From Atherinomorus stipes (Eukaryota; Chordata; Actinopteri; Atheriniformes; Atherinidae), in NCBI GenBank assembly GCA_023101725.1, contig JALJCO010013654.1, positions 310,001 to 374,000 of the forward strand: 64,000 bases of DNA, given 5' to 3'. The notes under the pieces are model-generated. The model did not search any database. It was not told where the DNA came from and saw only the letters and a program-made list of their open reading frames with translations. Position numbers and translations under genes: made by a program. This document shows positions 40,901-51,946 of this stretch, piece after piece; the first letter of the stretch is position 1; each line of letters opens with the position of its first letter.

Positions 40901-40973
40901 ACGTTTTGCCTCATCGAAACGTTTTGAAATGTTTTATTTTGGAAGCAATCTCGCAGAGCTTCCGGTCTAACAT

Positions 40974-40987
40974 GTCTCCATGGCAAC
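40974..40987. promoter_or_regulatory. RFX X-box-like motif upstream of dclk3
   Basis: GTCTCCATGGCAAC lies 165 bp upstream of the dclk3 start codon and fits the X-box half-site arrangement bound by RFX factors. Position near a promoter makes it a better candidate than the intronic copies. Motif match only. Confidence 0.35.
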
Positions 40988-41151
40988 CACTGAAACTACA
41001 TGGTCATCTAAAGGCGCATCCCGTTACTTTCCCTGGAAGCTAGGTACCGGCAGTGGGACAGAAGCAACTAATTGATAGTTGGCCATTTAGTTTATATATA
41101 TTAAAAAGATGTTCTTTTAGACATCTCGGGTGTTTTGTAGTTCTTAAAGTT

Positions 41152-44100
41152 ATGACGCCATCGCAGAAAGTCCGGCACGGATGTGAAGCGGCGCGAAACA
41201 CTAAATGGAAACTGGCAGGTAAGTTGTGTGACGGATTTAATTTGTTTTCTGGCAGCTTAATACAAATAATAACCACAAGCTTTACAAATAATTCCAATAA
41301 AAACTTCTAGGGGACAGATAGCATTGGGATCAACGAGATTCTGAATTCATATTTAAAGCTGCTGTTTTATGACAGTAATTAACCTTCTTGAGAATAAGTT
41401 ATGACCACATCTGAGATCACAAAAAGGTTAAATATAACGATTTGTAAAAATATAATATGGATAAAATCCTGAAATTAAATCCACGTCCTAACCACACACA
41501 CACACACACACACATGCACACACAGAGAAAAGCCTGATTTAATCTACTTTGGCTGGCCACAGCTGGCTTTTAATGAGATGTTTAAACTGCATGGTGTAGA
41601 TCTTTTCAACCCTTTGTGTGTGTGTGTAGTATTGTTGCTCACTCTCAGTGGACTGGTGGTGTCTTGTTAAAAAGGGGCCCTGGTCACGTTGATGGTCTTG
41701 TGTTTCTGTCTGGGTCTGGAAACAAAACAGAATAACAAACCCCTGCTGAGTGGACAGATAGCATCTCTGTATCTCCCCTGGTGCCAGAAAGTGAAACGTC
41801 AAAGATGCTGTGTGTTTCTAATGCTTCATTAATCATGCAGATCCAGCTGAGCCCTAACCAGGTCAAGCAAGTTTCTGTTAGGGTGTGTGTGTGTATGCGT
41901 GCACAGGGTTTTCATGACTTAAGGAAGCCTAAATAATTCAGCCTGGGGGCAAGGTGATTGAGGAATCTCAAATGGCTGTTACACTCCATGTGATGGAAAG
42001 CGCTCAAATCTGATCAGCCGGATTTGCTTTCACATGCGCGCGCACAGTCACACAGGATGAGTACCTGGTGTTGTGTTACTTATGAGCTTTCTTTTGCACA
42101 CATGCCTAGAACAAACCCACAACACGGGTTCTATCATCAGTCTTAACTCTTGCTTTCTATCTCTCTGCTTCAGCTCCTGTTGCTCCCTTGTTGAAGCATC
42201 CGAGTGTGGTACCCCAGCCAAGACCCATCCAGCTACACCCTGAAGAACATGTCCACAGGTCCCACTTCCCTCTTCGTCCTCCTCCCAATCTTCCTCTTTT
42301 TCACACCCGCCATGCAGAAGAGAGTGCTGAGCGTCCTCACTTGGTTACTATTGTTCGTCCATGTCAAAGTACCCTACGGAAGGTAAATGTAGTGTTTCCC
42401 ATTTTTGAAAAAAGCACCATTGATAAAAGGTTTGTAAGTTTGATCTATTCTTGATGAGGCCCATATTTTCTGCCTCCTGTCTGAAATAAACCATAAATAA
42501 ATGAAGTATATCACCCAATTCATCTAAGAATAATTAATGTTTGATGAATAGCTGTACAAAACTAAAAGTTAAAAAACGGAATCTGAGCAGTTTTACAGAT
42601 GTTTTAATAAGGAGGCTCTGCAAGTATATATCTCAGCAGTGTTGTATAGTAACTAAGTAAAAACACTTCGTTACTTTACTTAAGTAGTATTTTTTTATAT
42701 TTGTACTTTACTTTACTACTTCTATTTCTGATGACTTTTACTTTTACTTCACTACATTTTCCGATAAAAATCAATACTTTTACTCCGTTACATTTCCTGA
42801 GCATCTTAGTTACTCGTTACAAAATAACAAGGAACGTAATGCAATGGACAATCTTTGTTTTGTTGTAGTGGGACTAGCAGCTAGTAGCAGCCTTGCGCTG
42901 CTGTCTCTGAAGATAAACACACCTTTACCTGCCTCAGCAGCAGGTGAACGGCTGTTTAGCATCGCTGGTCTGGTCTTCAGTCCAAGAAGAGTGAGACTGA
43001 GTTCTCACCATTTTGAGAAAAACTTTGAAGTTGAACAAAACGTTTTTAGGGTTCAGTAATGACTGGATGGACAGTTCATGTGCTGTTGCACTGCAGTCAT
43101 TGTAAGTTAATCCAATCAAGTTTTTTGTTTGCTTGCATCACCTCCAAGCACCAAGAGTTTATTAGGAATGGTTTTATATTAAATGCACGGGGGTATGAAT
43201 GTTGGTAGGCATGCATGCAGGTCTGTAAGGATGTGTTTGTGTGTATTTTTCTATGTGGTTGGGTTTATGTAAGGAGGTACTGAAGCTCCTTTATACTTTG
43301 CAAATTAAAACTTAAAAACTATTGAAACAGAAATAAAGAAAATTTTAAACTCAATTTTCTGATTGCGTTTTATTAACAGTACTTTTTACTTTTGATACTT
43401 AAGTACAGTAAATACTAGCTACTTTTTTACTTTTACTCAAGTAATATTCTAGCAGGCGACTTTCACTTTTACTTGAGTCATTTTCCAGTAAGTTACTTTT
43501 ACTTATATCTCAAGTATGGCTTTTGGGTACTTTATACAACACTGTATCTCAGGAACCCATAAGCCGATTTTGATAATCAACGCCTCTATCAGAGTCTGGA
43601 GAGTCAAGGGTAGCCCTCAAATTCACCTTAGAACAAAGGTGGACATCCCTGGTCCAGAAAGTGAAAATACTGTCCTACAGTTGTTCCAACCAATCACTGA
43701 ACCAGCTGAATTTAATTAGCACAGCTCCTCTGCAGGTGGATGAGCTCGTTAATGAAAACACCTGTTCTAAATGTACAGTCAGATCCAAAAACCTGACACG
43801 ATTTTTACTTTCTGGCACCTAAAATGTCCACCTCTGCCTTAGAAAGACCATCGAGATCCACATAGAAGTAAACGCCTCGATCAGGGTTATTCAGTTTGGT
43901 CTCACGATGGCCACAGTCCTGGAGGTTTTCAGTGCATCCCTGCCCCAACACATCTGACTCAAATTATTGAGTCATTGTGCAGAATTTCATTGACTGGTTG
44001 ATCTATTTGATTTGAGTCAGGTCAGGTGTGTTGGAAATGGGAAACATTGAAAACCCACAAGACTGCAGCCCTTGTGGGACTGAATTGAATAGCCCTGCCC

Positions 44101-47100
44101 TATGTAGATAGTATATGAGGACAAGTGAATACTTCACAATAAAACCCCATTCATCTTCATAGAAACTATCAGGACCTTTGTGATTCATTTTAAACAACTG
44201 AAGAGTCATAGGAGAACACATTAGCAGAGTTCTTTGGAAGTTAAATGATTTTTTTTTTTTATCACAAAACTGTAAAAGTAAGACAAGACTTACGACTCAG
44301 TGATTTTTTTTCTTTGCTTTTGTCCCCCAAGACAGACATCTTTGTTATCAGCAGTCTGCTTTCTTATGGCACCTTGCTGGTGTGGTTTGCTTGTAGTGAA
44401 GAATTTAGCTGAAGCTCCAAAGGTAGACAATGTTTTCTCATGTTTTTTTTTTTGTTTTTCTTGTTTTACACTCCCATATAATTGCTTGGGGTTTGAATGT
44501 GTTTTGTTTGGTTACCAATGCTTGTCTAAGTCTTTTTGCTGAGTTTCATCATGATTTTAGTATACATTTTATAATTGTTTCTTCTTTTTAAAAGGATTTT
44601 TGGGCTCTAGTGACCTTTATACGACAGTGGATGGACAGGAAAGGGGGTCAGAGGGAGTGGGAGGTGACATGCAGCAAAAGGTTCAAGGCCAGGAACTAAA
44701 CCTGGAGTGGCTGCACTGAGGATCTGCAGCCTCTGTACATGGGACGGCTGCTCAACCAGTTGAGCTAAACACCGTCCCTGATTGGTTCTTTTTAGCAAGT
44801 ACAAAACATCGTCTCTGCGCATCTCAGCTGCACGAACGAGAAGAGGTTAAATCAGACAGTGGCTTAACTAACTAAACAGTTAGAGATACAGTACAAGATT
44901 GTGGTTCAGACAATCCAGTTCATGATAAAAAAAAAAGAAGAAGAAGAGGAAAAGAAATAAGAAAAAATCTTATTAATATCTTGTGGCCAACATTTAGAGC
45001 AATAGTAACATTAACAATTAATGCAGCTATCAGTTTAAAATCCTGTCTGAAGGGTTCAGTTTTAAAGCATAGATCCAGTTTCTCAGTATCAGCGCGAGGA
45101 TAAATATAATGCCTGAACTAAGATTTTTTGTTTTTCTGTGTTTGAAAGGTGACAGTGCTGTTGAACCGTAGGGGTGTTGTGTCTTTTGAGCAACTGTTAT
45201 TGGATATCTCAGAGGCGTTGGGATTTCCTCGCTGGCACAGAGCAAGAGTTACACGGCTGTACACGACACATGCTCGGGAGGTTCGGCCCAACCACGAACA
45301 AGTTTTACAGAAATGTAAAAACTGGCTTTTGTCAAATAACTTTTGTTTTTATTTCCGTCAAAGGTAAAGGGTGTGTGCGATTTCTTCCGTGGTGAAGTGG
45401 CCCTCCTGGCTCTCGGAAAGGCACGTCCTGAGCTGAGCAGCGTGCAGGAGGCTCTGGAAGAACTGTTTCCAGAACATTCACATTACCGTGCTAACGCACT
45501 GAGGGCCTGGGAGAAGAAACTCCAGCCACCGCCAGATAAAGCAGCCAAAGCTGACAGTGGATACAGTGAGGGGACAGATAGCATTGGGACCAATCAAGAT
45601 ATGCACCAACACACAAAGAGACATGTCAAGAATCATACCAATACACACACATCTACAAAAACCTGCTTACATCAACCAGAACATTATATTCCTGACTCTC
45701 AGAAGTCATATAAGAAGAACTGTTGGAGAAAACCTCCTCACCTTCCCAATAATCTGCAGAGACTGCATGTGAGGGGTGGAATCAGAGAGAGACAGCCCTC
45801 TGTTATTGGTCCATTCAAACGAGAGGAGGGTCTTAAAGATGCCGACATACACTTTCCCATACTGTGTGAGAACTGCTTAGTGAGAAAAACCAAGCATAAA
45901 GGTCCAGAACTGATCAATACATTATCAGGGAGGGTCCCACTCCCTCCTGTGTTGAGGAAACAGAAAGGAAGCTTTCACATAGAGCAGGAAGTAAAAAATC
46001 TGGAAATTCATAACAACCCTCCACCTCCTCAGCCAATCAACAGAGGCGAAGAAAGGAGTCTTCTAAATCCAGCTCCAGAGGCGGGTGCAGCACACTCAGA
46101 TATAGAAAAGAGGGAAACCTCTGGCCTCCCCTCTCACAGCAGCGATGTCACCTTGTCAGACATTGAGCGCTGCTATGATATCGGACGTGTGGTCGGAGAT
46201 GGGAACTTTGCAGTGGTGCGAGAGTGCCGCCGTCGGGACAACGGCCAAACCCTTGCGGTGAAGATCATTGAGCGCTCCAAGCTGATTGGTCGAGAGCACA
46301 TGATGCAAAATGAGCTGAGCCTCCTGGGTAGTCTGTCCCATCCTCGTATAGTGCGGCTTTTGACACACCACCATACGCACACCCACTCCTACCTTCTAAT
46401 GGAGCTGGTGAGCGGAGGAGATCTGTTTGAGGCCATCAGTGACAGGGGGAAGTTTTCAGAAGCTGAAGCTGCACTGATGGTGTCAGATGTGAGTGAAGCT
46501 CTGAATTACATCCACTGCAAGAGCATCGTCCACAGGGACCTGAAACCAGAGAACTTACTGGTAGGTATCATGGTAAATGTGGAGAATGGATATTCTTAAG
46601 ATTTTGAATGGATATAATACAATAAAACCAATGACATACAATACGTAAATCATTTTTAAATTATATGTACATGCTTTCAAGTGATGAAAGGGGAGGAAGA
46701 TTAGAGTTAGTCTACCATAAACAGCACACCTGAACAGCAAAAGCTCCATTAAATGTTGTCGAAGCATACAGCACAAGCTTGCTCTGAGAAAAAAGAAGTC
46801 ATGTCATGTATCTTCGAATTTTTATGAAGATATTTTCAAAGTTTAAGACCCCCTATTTCTGCTTTTTGACTAGAAACATTGGCCTGAACGTGTTCTCAAA
46901 TTTTGACTACCCTGAGAGTCATGCTGGCTAAAAGGAGATTAAACTGGATATATCACGATGTAAAATTTGTGCGTTTCAAGGGAAATATGAAGAGCAAATC
47001 ATTTTGATTGCACCTTTTTTCTAATCTAAAGACCCTAAAAGTGAAAATCCTCGAGACTTGCTTGAAAAAAATGTTTTGTGCTGTAAAGTACATCAGAGCA

Positions 47101-49197
47101 ATAAAGCTCCAAAGACAGGTGTGCCGTTTTGTTGGGCCGGTTTTCCCTTTTACTGTAAATGAAAATTATTAACTTTCTATGACATATTTAGTTTAAAGAG
47201 ATTAAAGGCGCTCATTTAGTTTGTAAAAAAGAGTACTGAGCTGCCTCATTGTCTCATGTCAAACTACTGTAGAAATACAGAAATGAACTAATATGACAAT
47301 ATCTACTCAGTCCTGGAGAAACAATCAAAAAACCTTAGAGGACTTTGGATCTTTGCCTGATACACAATAAACTTAATTTAGGAACATTCTTTAATGTCAA
47401 AAAATGTCACCTGAGGATTAAACATCTTCGAAAATGAACCATATTCCTTTTTTGGACATTACCTAACAATGAACACTTTGTTTTACTCATCAATAAGCTT
47501 TAAAAAATTATCTCTAAGTTATTATTCACATTTAAACTGAATTTTTCTGAGCGACACATACTTTGAACATCACCTATCTGACAGTGATACAATTTACATT
47601 TGAAATCGCTCACAGAAAGCAATGCTTACTAATTAGTTTCAGGTGATGACAGGTTTGTTCACTTTTAACTTTACTTCAGTTTCTGCACACCCTCCACACA
47701 AGTTGAACTAGGATATTACAACATGTCACAATGTATAATTATACCACTTTGGTGTATTTATAGTATATAAATACAGCTGTTTTTTGTTTTTTTTTATAAA
47801 GCGATGTCACTCGTTTAAAAAAATACATAATGCTTAAAAATGTCAGTAAGTTTCTCTTTCTCTGTGTGTGTCAGCAACATAAATGCACCAAGAATTGCTT
47901 AGATATTTATTGGTATAAGCTGAACTCCATAGCTGACTGTTTTTCTTGTGCTGTCTCTTAGATAGAGGAAGTTGCTTCTGGCATCTGTCGGCTGAAGGTG
48001 GCAGACTTTGGTCTCGCCATGGTTGTAACTGAACCAGTCTACACCATATGTGGTACACCCACGTATGTAGCCCCAGAGATCCTGTGTGAGACAGGTGAGA
48101 CATTTATTTTACTCCTGTATCTGAATTTGACCAGTACTTTCCCACTCTGAAAGCATTTTCTCATGGTTCACCAACCAGGTTATGGTGTTGCTGTGGACGT
48201 TTGGGCTCTGGGAGTGATTCTTTACGTCCTTTTGTGTGGATTCCCTCCATTTCGCAGTCGAGATCGAGACCAGGAAGAACTCTTCAAGCTGATAAAACAA
48301 GCACAACTTCACTTCCCGTCCCCTTACTGGGACTCCATCTCAGATGGTGAGACAAATAGACATTTACTGCATGCAGGCACAAATGTCTCACATTTATACA
48401 TATCCACGCGTACATACCTGATCTGATGTTTGTCCTTTGTCTGTTTATATGCAGAAGCTAAAAGCCTTGTCAGATCTCTGCTTCAGCCAGACCCCACTTT
48501 GAGACTAACAGCAGAGCAGACTCTCCTGCATCAGTGGGTGACAGCTATGGCTTCAACTTGCAGGCAGAGGGCGCTCACAGACAAACCTCAGATGAGCATG
48601 GCGGAAGCAGGAGCAGAACTAGTGAGAGTCCAGAGACCAACACAAAAAAAAGCAGCAGAACCACTTACAGAAAAATCAGTGGGATCCTTTTGCAGCAAGG
48701 GGGAAATCACTCTCAGGAGACATGGCAAGCTCACAGCGGGAAGACAAAAGGAGAACAAACAACCACTGCCACAGTCAGAAGAAACAAGCACAGTCGATGT
48801 AATATCCTTAAAGAACAAAGAGCATACACCTTTAGACAACACGCATGGTGAAGAGAAACTAGAACCCAGCTCTGCAGAGCAACACGGTGGGCAAGAAATA
48901 CAGGATCCAGGACCCAAGCTGTTAAACACAGACCATATTGATCTCACTAAGCTTGACTCCTCCACAACGCGAACAGAGCCTCCATCCCAGAATGAACCAC
49001 AATTAAAACACAACAACCAACTGCAGTCACCTCCAAATTCACCATCTGTCATCAGAACAACACAACAAACCACAGCAGGTCGCATAAACTACCCAATAAA
49101 CAATCCCGCGCCGGCCAAGTTACAAAAGCACTCGACTGAAAACCCTAACAAGGAAAACGGTGTTGACACCATCACTCAGTCATTCACAATGTCCTGA
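41152..49197 (+). CDS. dclk3: Doublecortin-like kinase 3, with one DCX domain, Ser/Thr kinase and long C-terminal tail
   Basis: DCLK3 joins a doublecortin (tubulin-binding) domain to a CaMK-like kinase. Seven exons: 41152-41218 ([23 protein letters not shown]), 42174-42382, 45149-45280, 45364-46560, 47962-48094, 48179-48346 and 48455-49197 (TGA). The total is 2649 bp, 882 aa, with phases that agree throughout. The DCX domain lies about residues 85-190 ([30 protein letters not shown]). A low-complexity linker follows. The kinase is at about 407-662: glycine loop GDGNFAVV, Lys436 in AVKII, HRD at 526-528, KPENLL, DFG at 550-552 and APE at 572-574. All catalytic residues are present, so it should be active. 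About 220 aa rich in Q, N, T and S follow, longer than I expect for mammalian DCLK3. The exon 3 donor is GTTCGG, a weak site. Intron 2 holds a cluster of hAT-like elements. Confidence 0.92.
41309..41329 (+). repeat. 21-bp exact match to dclk3 exon 4
   Basis: GGGGACAGATAGCATTGGGA plus one more matching base 5' occurs here in dclk3 intron 1 and again at 45569-45589 inside exon 4, where it encodes GTDSIG. The next few bases are partly similar (TCAACGAGA against CCAATCAAG). Confidence 0.7.
42637..43544 (+). mobile_element. hAT element, 908 bp, with remnant of transposase C-terminus
   Basis: Terminal inverted repeats CAGTGTTGTATA and TATACAACACTG with a perfect 8-bp target duplication TATCTCAG (42629-42636 and 43545-43552). 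Subterminal regions are full of ACTTTTACTT-type repeats. A short open frame at 42844-43059 matches the hAT C-terminal dimerisation region ([20 protein letters not shown]). The catalytic part is deleted, so the copy is non-autonomous. It lies in dclk3 intron 2. Confidence 0.85.
43634..43836. mobile_element. hAT-like MITE, 203 bp, copy 1
   Basis: Ends CAAAGGTGGACAT and ATGTCCACCTCTG are inverted, with a perfect 8-bp target duplication CCTTAGAA (43626-43633 and 43837-43844). The inside contains AGTTGTTCCAACCAATCACT and GAAAACACCTGTTCTAAATG, shared with the copy at 53629-53831. Confidence 0.85.
43882..44097. mobile_element. hAT-like MITE, 216 bp
   Basis: Begins CAGGGTTATTCAGTT and ends with the near-inverse AATTGAATAGCCCTG. 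The inner arms also share GTTTTCA and CACAYCTGACTC-type sequence. No clear target duplication was seen, so the boundaries are from the inverted repeats only. Confidence 0.55.
44600..44785 (-). mobile_element. tRNA-derived SINE in dclk3 intron 2
   Basis: On the minus strand it starts near CAGGGACGGTGTTTAGCTCA with a perfect pol III A-box (TAGCTCAACTGG, 44756-44767), then a degenerate B-box (GGTTTAGTTCC), then a GC-rich body that includes the repeat-typical CTTTTGCTGCATGTCACCTC. A 71-aa open frame across it is a by-product. Confidence 0.6.
46561..47961. other. dclk3 intron 4
   Basis: AT-rich, 1.4 kb, no inverted-repeat element or coding sequence recognised. Confidence 0.5.
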
Positions 49198-51400
49198 CAT
49201 CACGATGAAATCTGCTGTTTGATTGTGTGATCAGATCAGGATCATCACTTTCATTGTTCTGGACAATACAGCTGATTTCTTAGCAACTAAATCCTTGAAT
49301 GACCAGCAGATGATGTGATTTAGTCTACTAGGATGAATAGGGTCTGATTGATGAGGCTAGATGCATCTCATAAAAATGCATAATCAATTTGACCTGCAAT
49401 CAGAAATTAATCATGAAATTTTGAGTTATGTGTTTCCCCAAGGACGGATTGGAAAGTAGTAAAGCACACATAATTTGTTACTGGTATTCATTTAAATACT
49501 TTTTAGTAAATGTAAGTGTTTTTGTTAACTTAGAGTTCTTTTTTTCCTGTGAACTCTGTCTTTTGTAGATAAGTATGTGGTCTAGGATTATTTGGTTGTT
49601 TGTTATACAATTCTAATATAAAATATCTACAAGAATAACTTCAGTTTATTTTTAGTTCATTCTTTTACATCGCTCAGTATATTTTGTAACTAGTTATTTT
49701 GGCAACAAGCTACTGCTGATTTGAAGTTCCAGTGGTGCTGGCAATCTGTGGCAATGTTTCGGCAAATGAATGTATTGTAAGAGCCCATGATTAACACTGG
49801 GGATTGCACAACACTGAAGACCACATGCAGCTACTGGGCAAACTATGTGTGAATATCTAAGGGTGGTATTTCTCTCTTGGCATTCCACACACCAAATAAG
49901 GCATATCTTTCTGTCCAATGGGAGTGGATAATGCTGTCCCTCCCGATTGCAGACAGCTGACACTGACATCCTGCCCCACCCGGCCCACAGCACACTCACA
50001 ACTCCCCATCCAATCCACACTTGAACCCCTCCCAGCCTTTGTGGCTGCTAAGCCACATATCTGGGGCACTGATAGGATGACAAAGCCTCTAAATGCTTAT
50101 GACCTTCTATCGGTTGCACTGACCAAGGGTAATTAAGGCTTGTCCTGATCATCTAGTTTTTTTGGCTGAATTATTTATGTAACCTTAACATGCTCTATAG
50201 ACTGCAGCAATAGGCCCCAAAAATGTTGTGGTCAAAATACCAGAGATAAGGGTGTTTAAAATTTGTTTGCCCCCACATATTATTGGCAGTGTTGTAATAT
50301 ATGGATATTGCATGTGGATGATCAAAGCAAACATTACTTTAGAGTAAGATAAATGCCGAAATAGTTACAAAACCCATAGAATTTTTTAAAAATCCATTTA
50401 TAAAGTTACTTAAGCAGAAATGAGTAAGAATTAGAAAAAAGTACAATATATACCAGAGATGAACGCTCAATGCATGCAAAAGATGTACTACTTTTGTTTA
50501 AGCACTAAATATGTATTTGAAATATAACTTTAATGTTAAAAGAGGATTTTGCTACTGTAGTTTTTTTTATGGTGTATCTAATTTTAAACTAGTTTGTGTA
50601 GGACTGGAATTTATTGAAAATTTCATTGATGAAAAGAGTAGTTGCATAATTTACACAAATCCTGCATAATATAACCCCAACCCCCAATACCATAAATTTT
50701 CCTGTTGATTAACTAAATGTTAAAGGGACCAATAGTTTCAGAGATACCTTTGTGAGTAGAACAAAATCTTTTTTATAAATTTTATTTTTTTTTAGTAAAA
50801 ATATAACAGAGGGGTGGTGAAGGTTATTTGCATAGAAACAAGTTGCTTCAGCCATTAAAATGCTTCAGTACCTCTGAAATACAGTACAGTAAACATGTCA
50901 TGGAAAAATAAAACTCAAGTTTGACGTGTACGAAAACATTTGAGTAAAAATACTTTTCGAAAAAAAAGGAAAAAAAAAGAAATATGCATCCTTAGGTGGA
51001 GTAGCCTAAATTTGTCGCATATCAGATTTTAGTCTGCTTTGAAGCGCTGCCATTTACGGAACCGCAGGTGTTCAGTACGCATGCGCCATTCAAACTCTTT
51101 AAATACCCCAAGTCATCTGCCACAACAAAACATTCCGCTGACAGCCAATTCACGGCTGCTTTCAAGTAGTTACTGGCGCTTAGTGCCCCCACCAGAAACA
51201 GGCGAATATTTACTTTTAAACTTACAGCTTCTATCAAAGCAATAATCTAGAATCTTTCTACGAAATTTACCTGCAGTTGTAAAAGAACTGAGAGGGGGGA
51301 AAAACAAAAACAAAAAAAGAGGAAAAAAAAAAAAAAACCAAAAAAAAAAAAACAAAGATGGCTGTGTAGCCAGAGAGACAAGTCCCAACAGAACTCTAGC
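49198..51400. other. dclk3 3' UTR and intergenic region before zftraf1
   Basis: AT-rich sequence with a short GC-richer segment (49855-50075) that holds unsupported open frames. AAATAAAAC near 50906 could be a polyadenylation signal, but many AATAAA-like sites occur. A-rich runs with scattered C at 51299-51355. Confidence 0.4.
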
Positions 51401-51946
51401 TTTAATCACCGACACCTCCTGAGTCCCGTGGACAGTTAACCAGTACCGGAGCAGGGACGCGGGGAGCAGCTGAGCAGGTCCGCCGTTGTAACCTGCTGTC
51501 AGTGCGATTAACGGCATCGAGAGTGCAACAACAGCTGAAAGAACCCGAGTTGTTTTTGTTCTGCCTGGGCACAGGGAGAGGACTGCTGTGTTTGTGTCAA
51601 CGTAGCTAGCCACATAGTCTGCTAGCTTAACTGTAAGTCAACAAAATTAGTCAACATTTAATCTACCTGATAGTAGTTATTTAAATTTAGCTCATGATTT
51701 CGTTATTACACAACAACTGGATTGTTAAAATTCCTGTTCCTATGTGTAGGGTTGCATTAAGAGCAAGTTTGCCTGCATTCTTCCTGACAACCTGCTTCTG
51801 AGGCGTTAGCTTAGCTCACGCTAGCACACTATCAGCTGACCGTTAGCTCGACAGGTCGTAAGCTAGCCGTGAGCTAACAAGCTGATATTTCGGACTCAGC
51901 CAGGTCGAGGCAGGTACATTATAGACGCTTCTACACAGCCATCGCC
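51401..51946 (+). promoter_or_regulatory. Promoter and 5' UTR region of zftraf1
   Basis: GC content and CpG rise from about 51400 to the ATG at 51947 and into exon 1, as at CpG-island promoters. Several GCTAGC/TTAGCTC-type motifs recur at 51600-51880. Exact start not determinable. Confidence 0.4.

Noticed and set aside
48588..49085. 165-aa open frame on the minus strand
   Set aside because: Antisense to the dclk3 last exon, which has a consistent splice frame and continues a conserved kinase.
49694..50136. GC-richer patch with 108-aa and 72-aa open frames between dclk3 and zftraf1
   Set aside because: No domain, splice signal or match to a repeat I recognise; kept only as intergenic sequence.
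51170..51613. 147-aa open frame on the minus strand upstream of zftraf1
   Set aside because: Its Phe-rich middle is the complement of an A-rich run, with no domain and no splice context. It overlaps the likely promoter.
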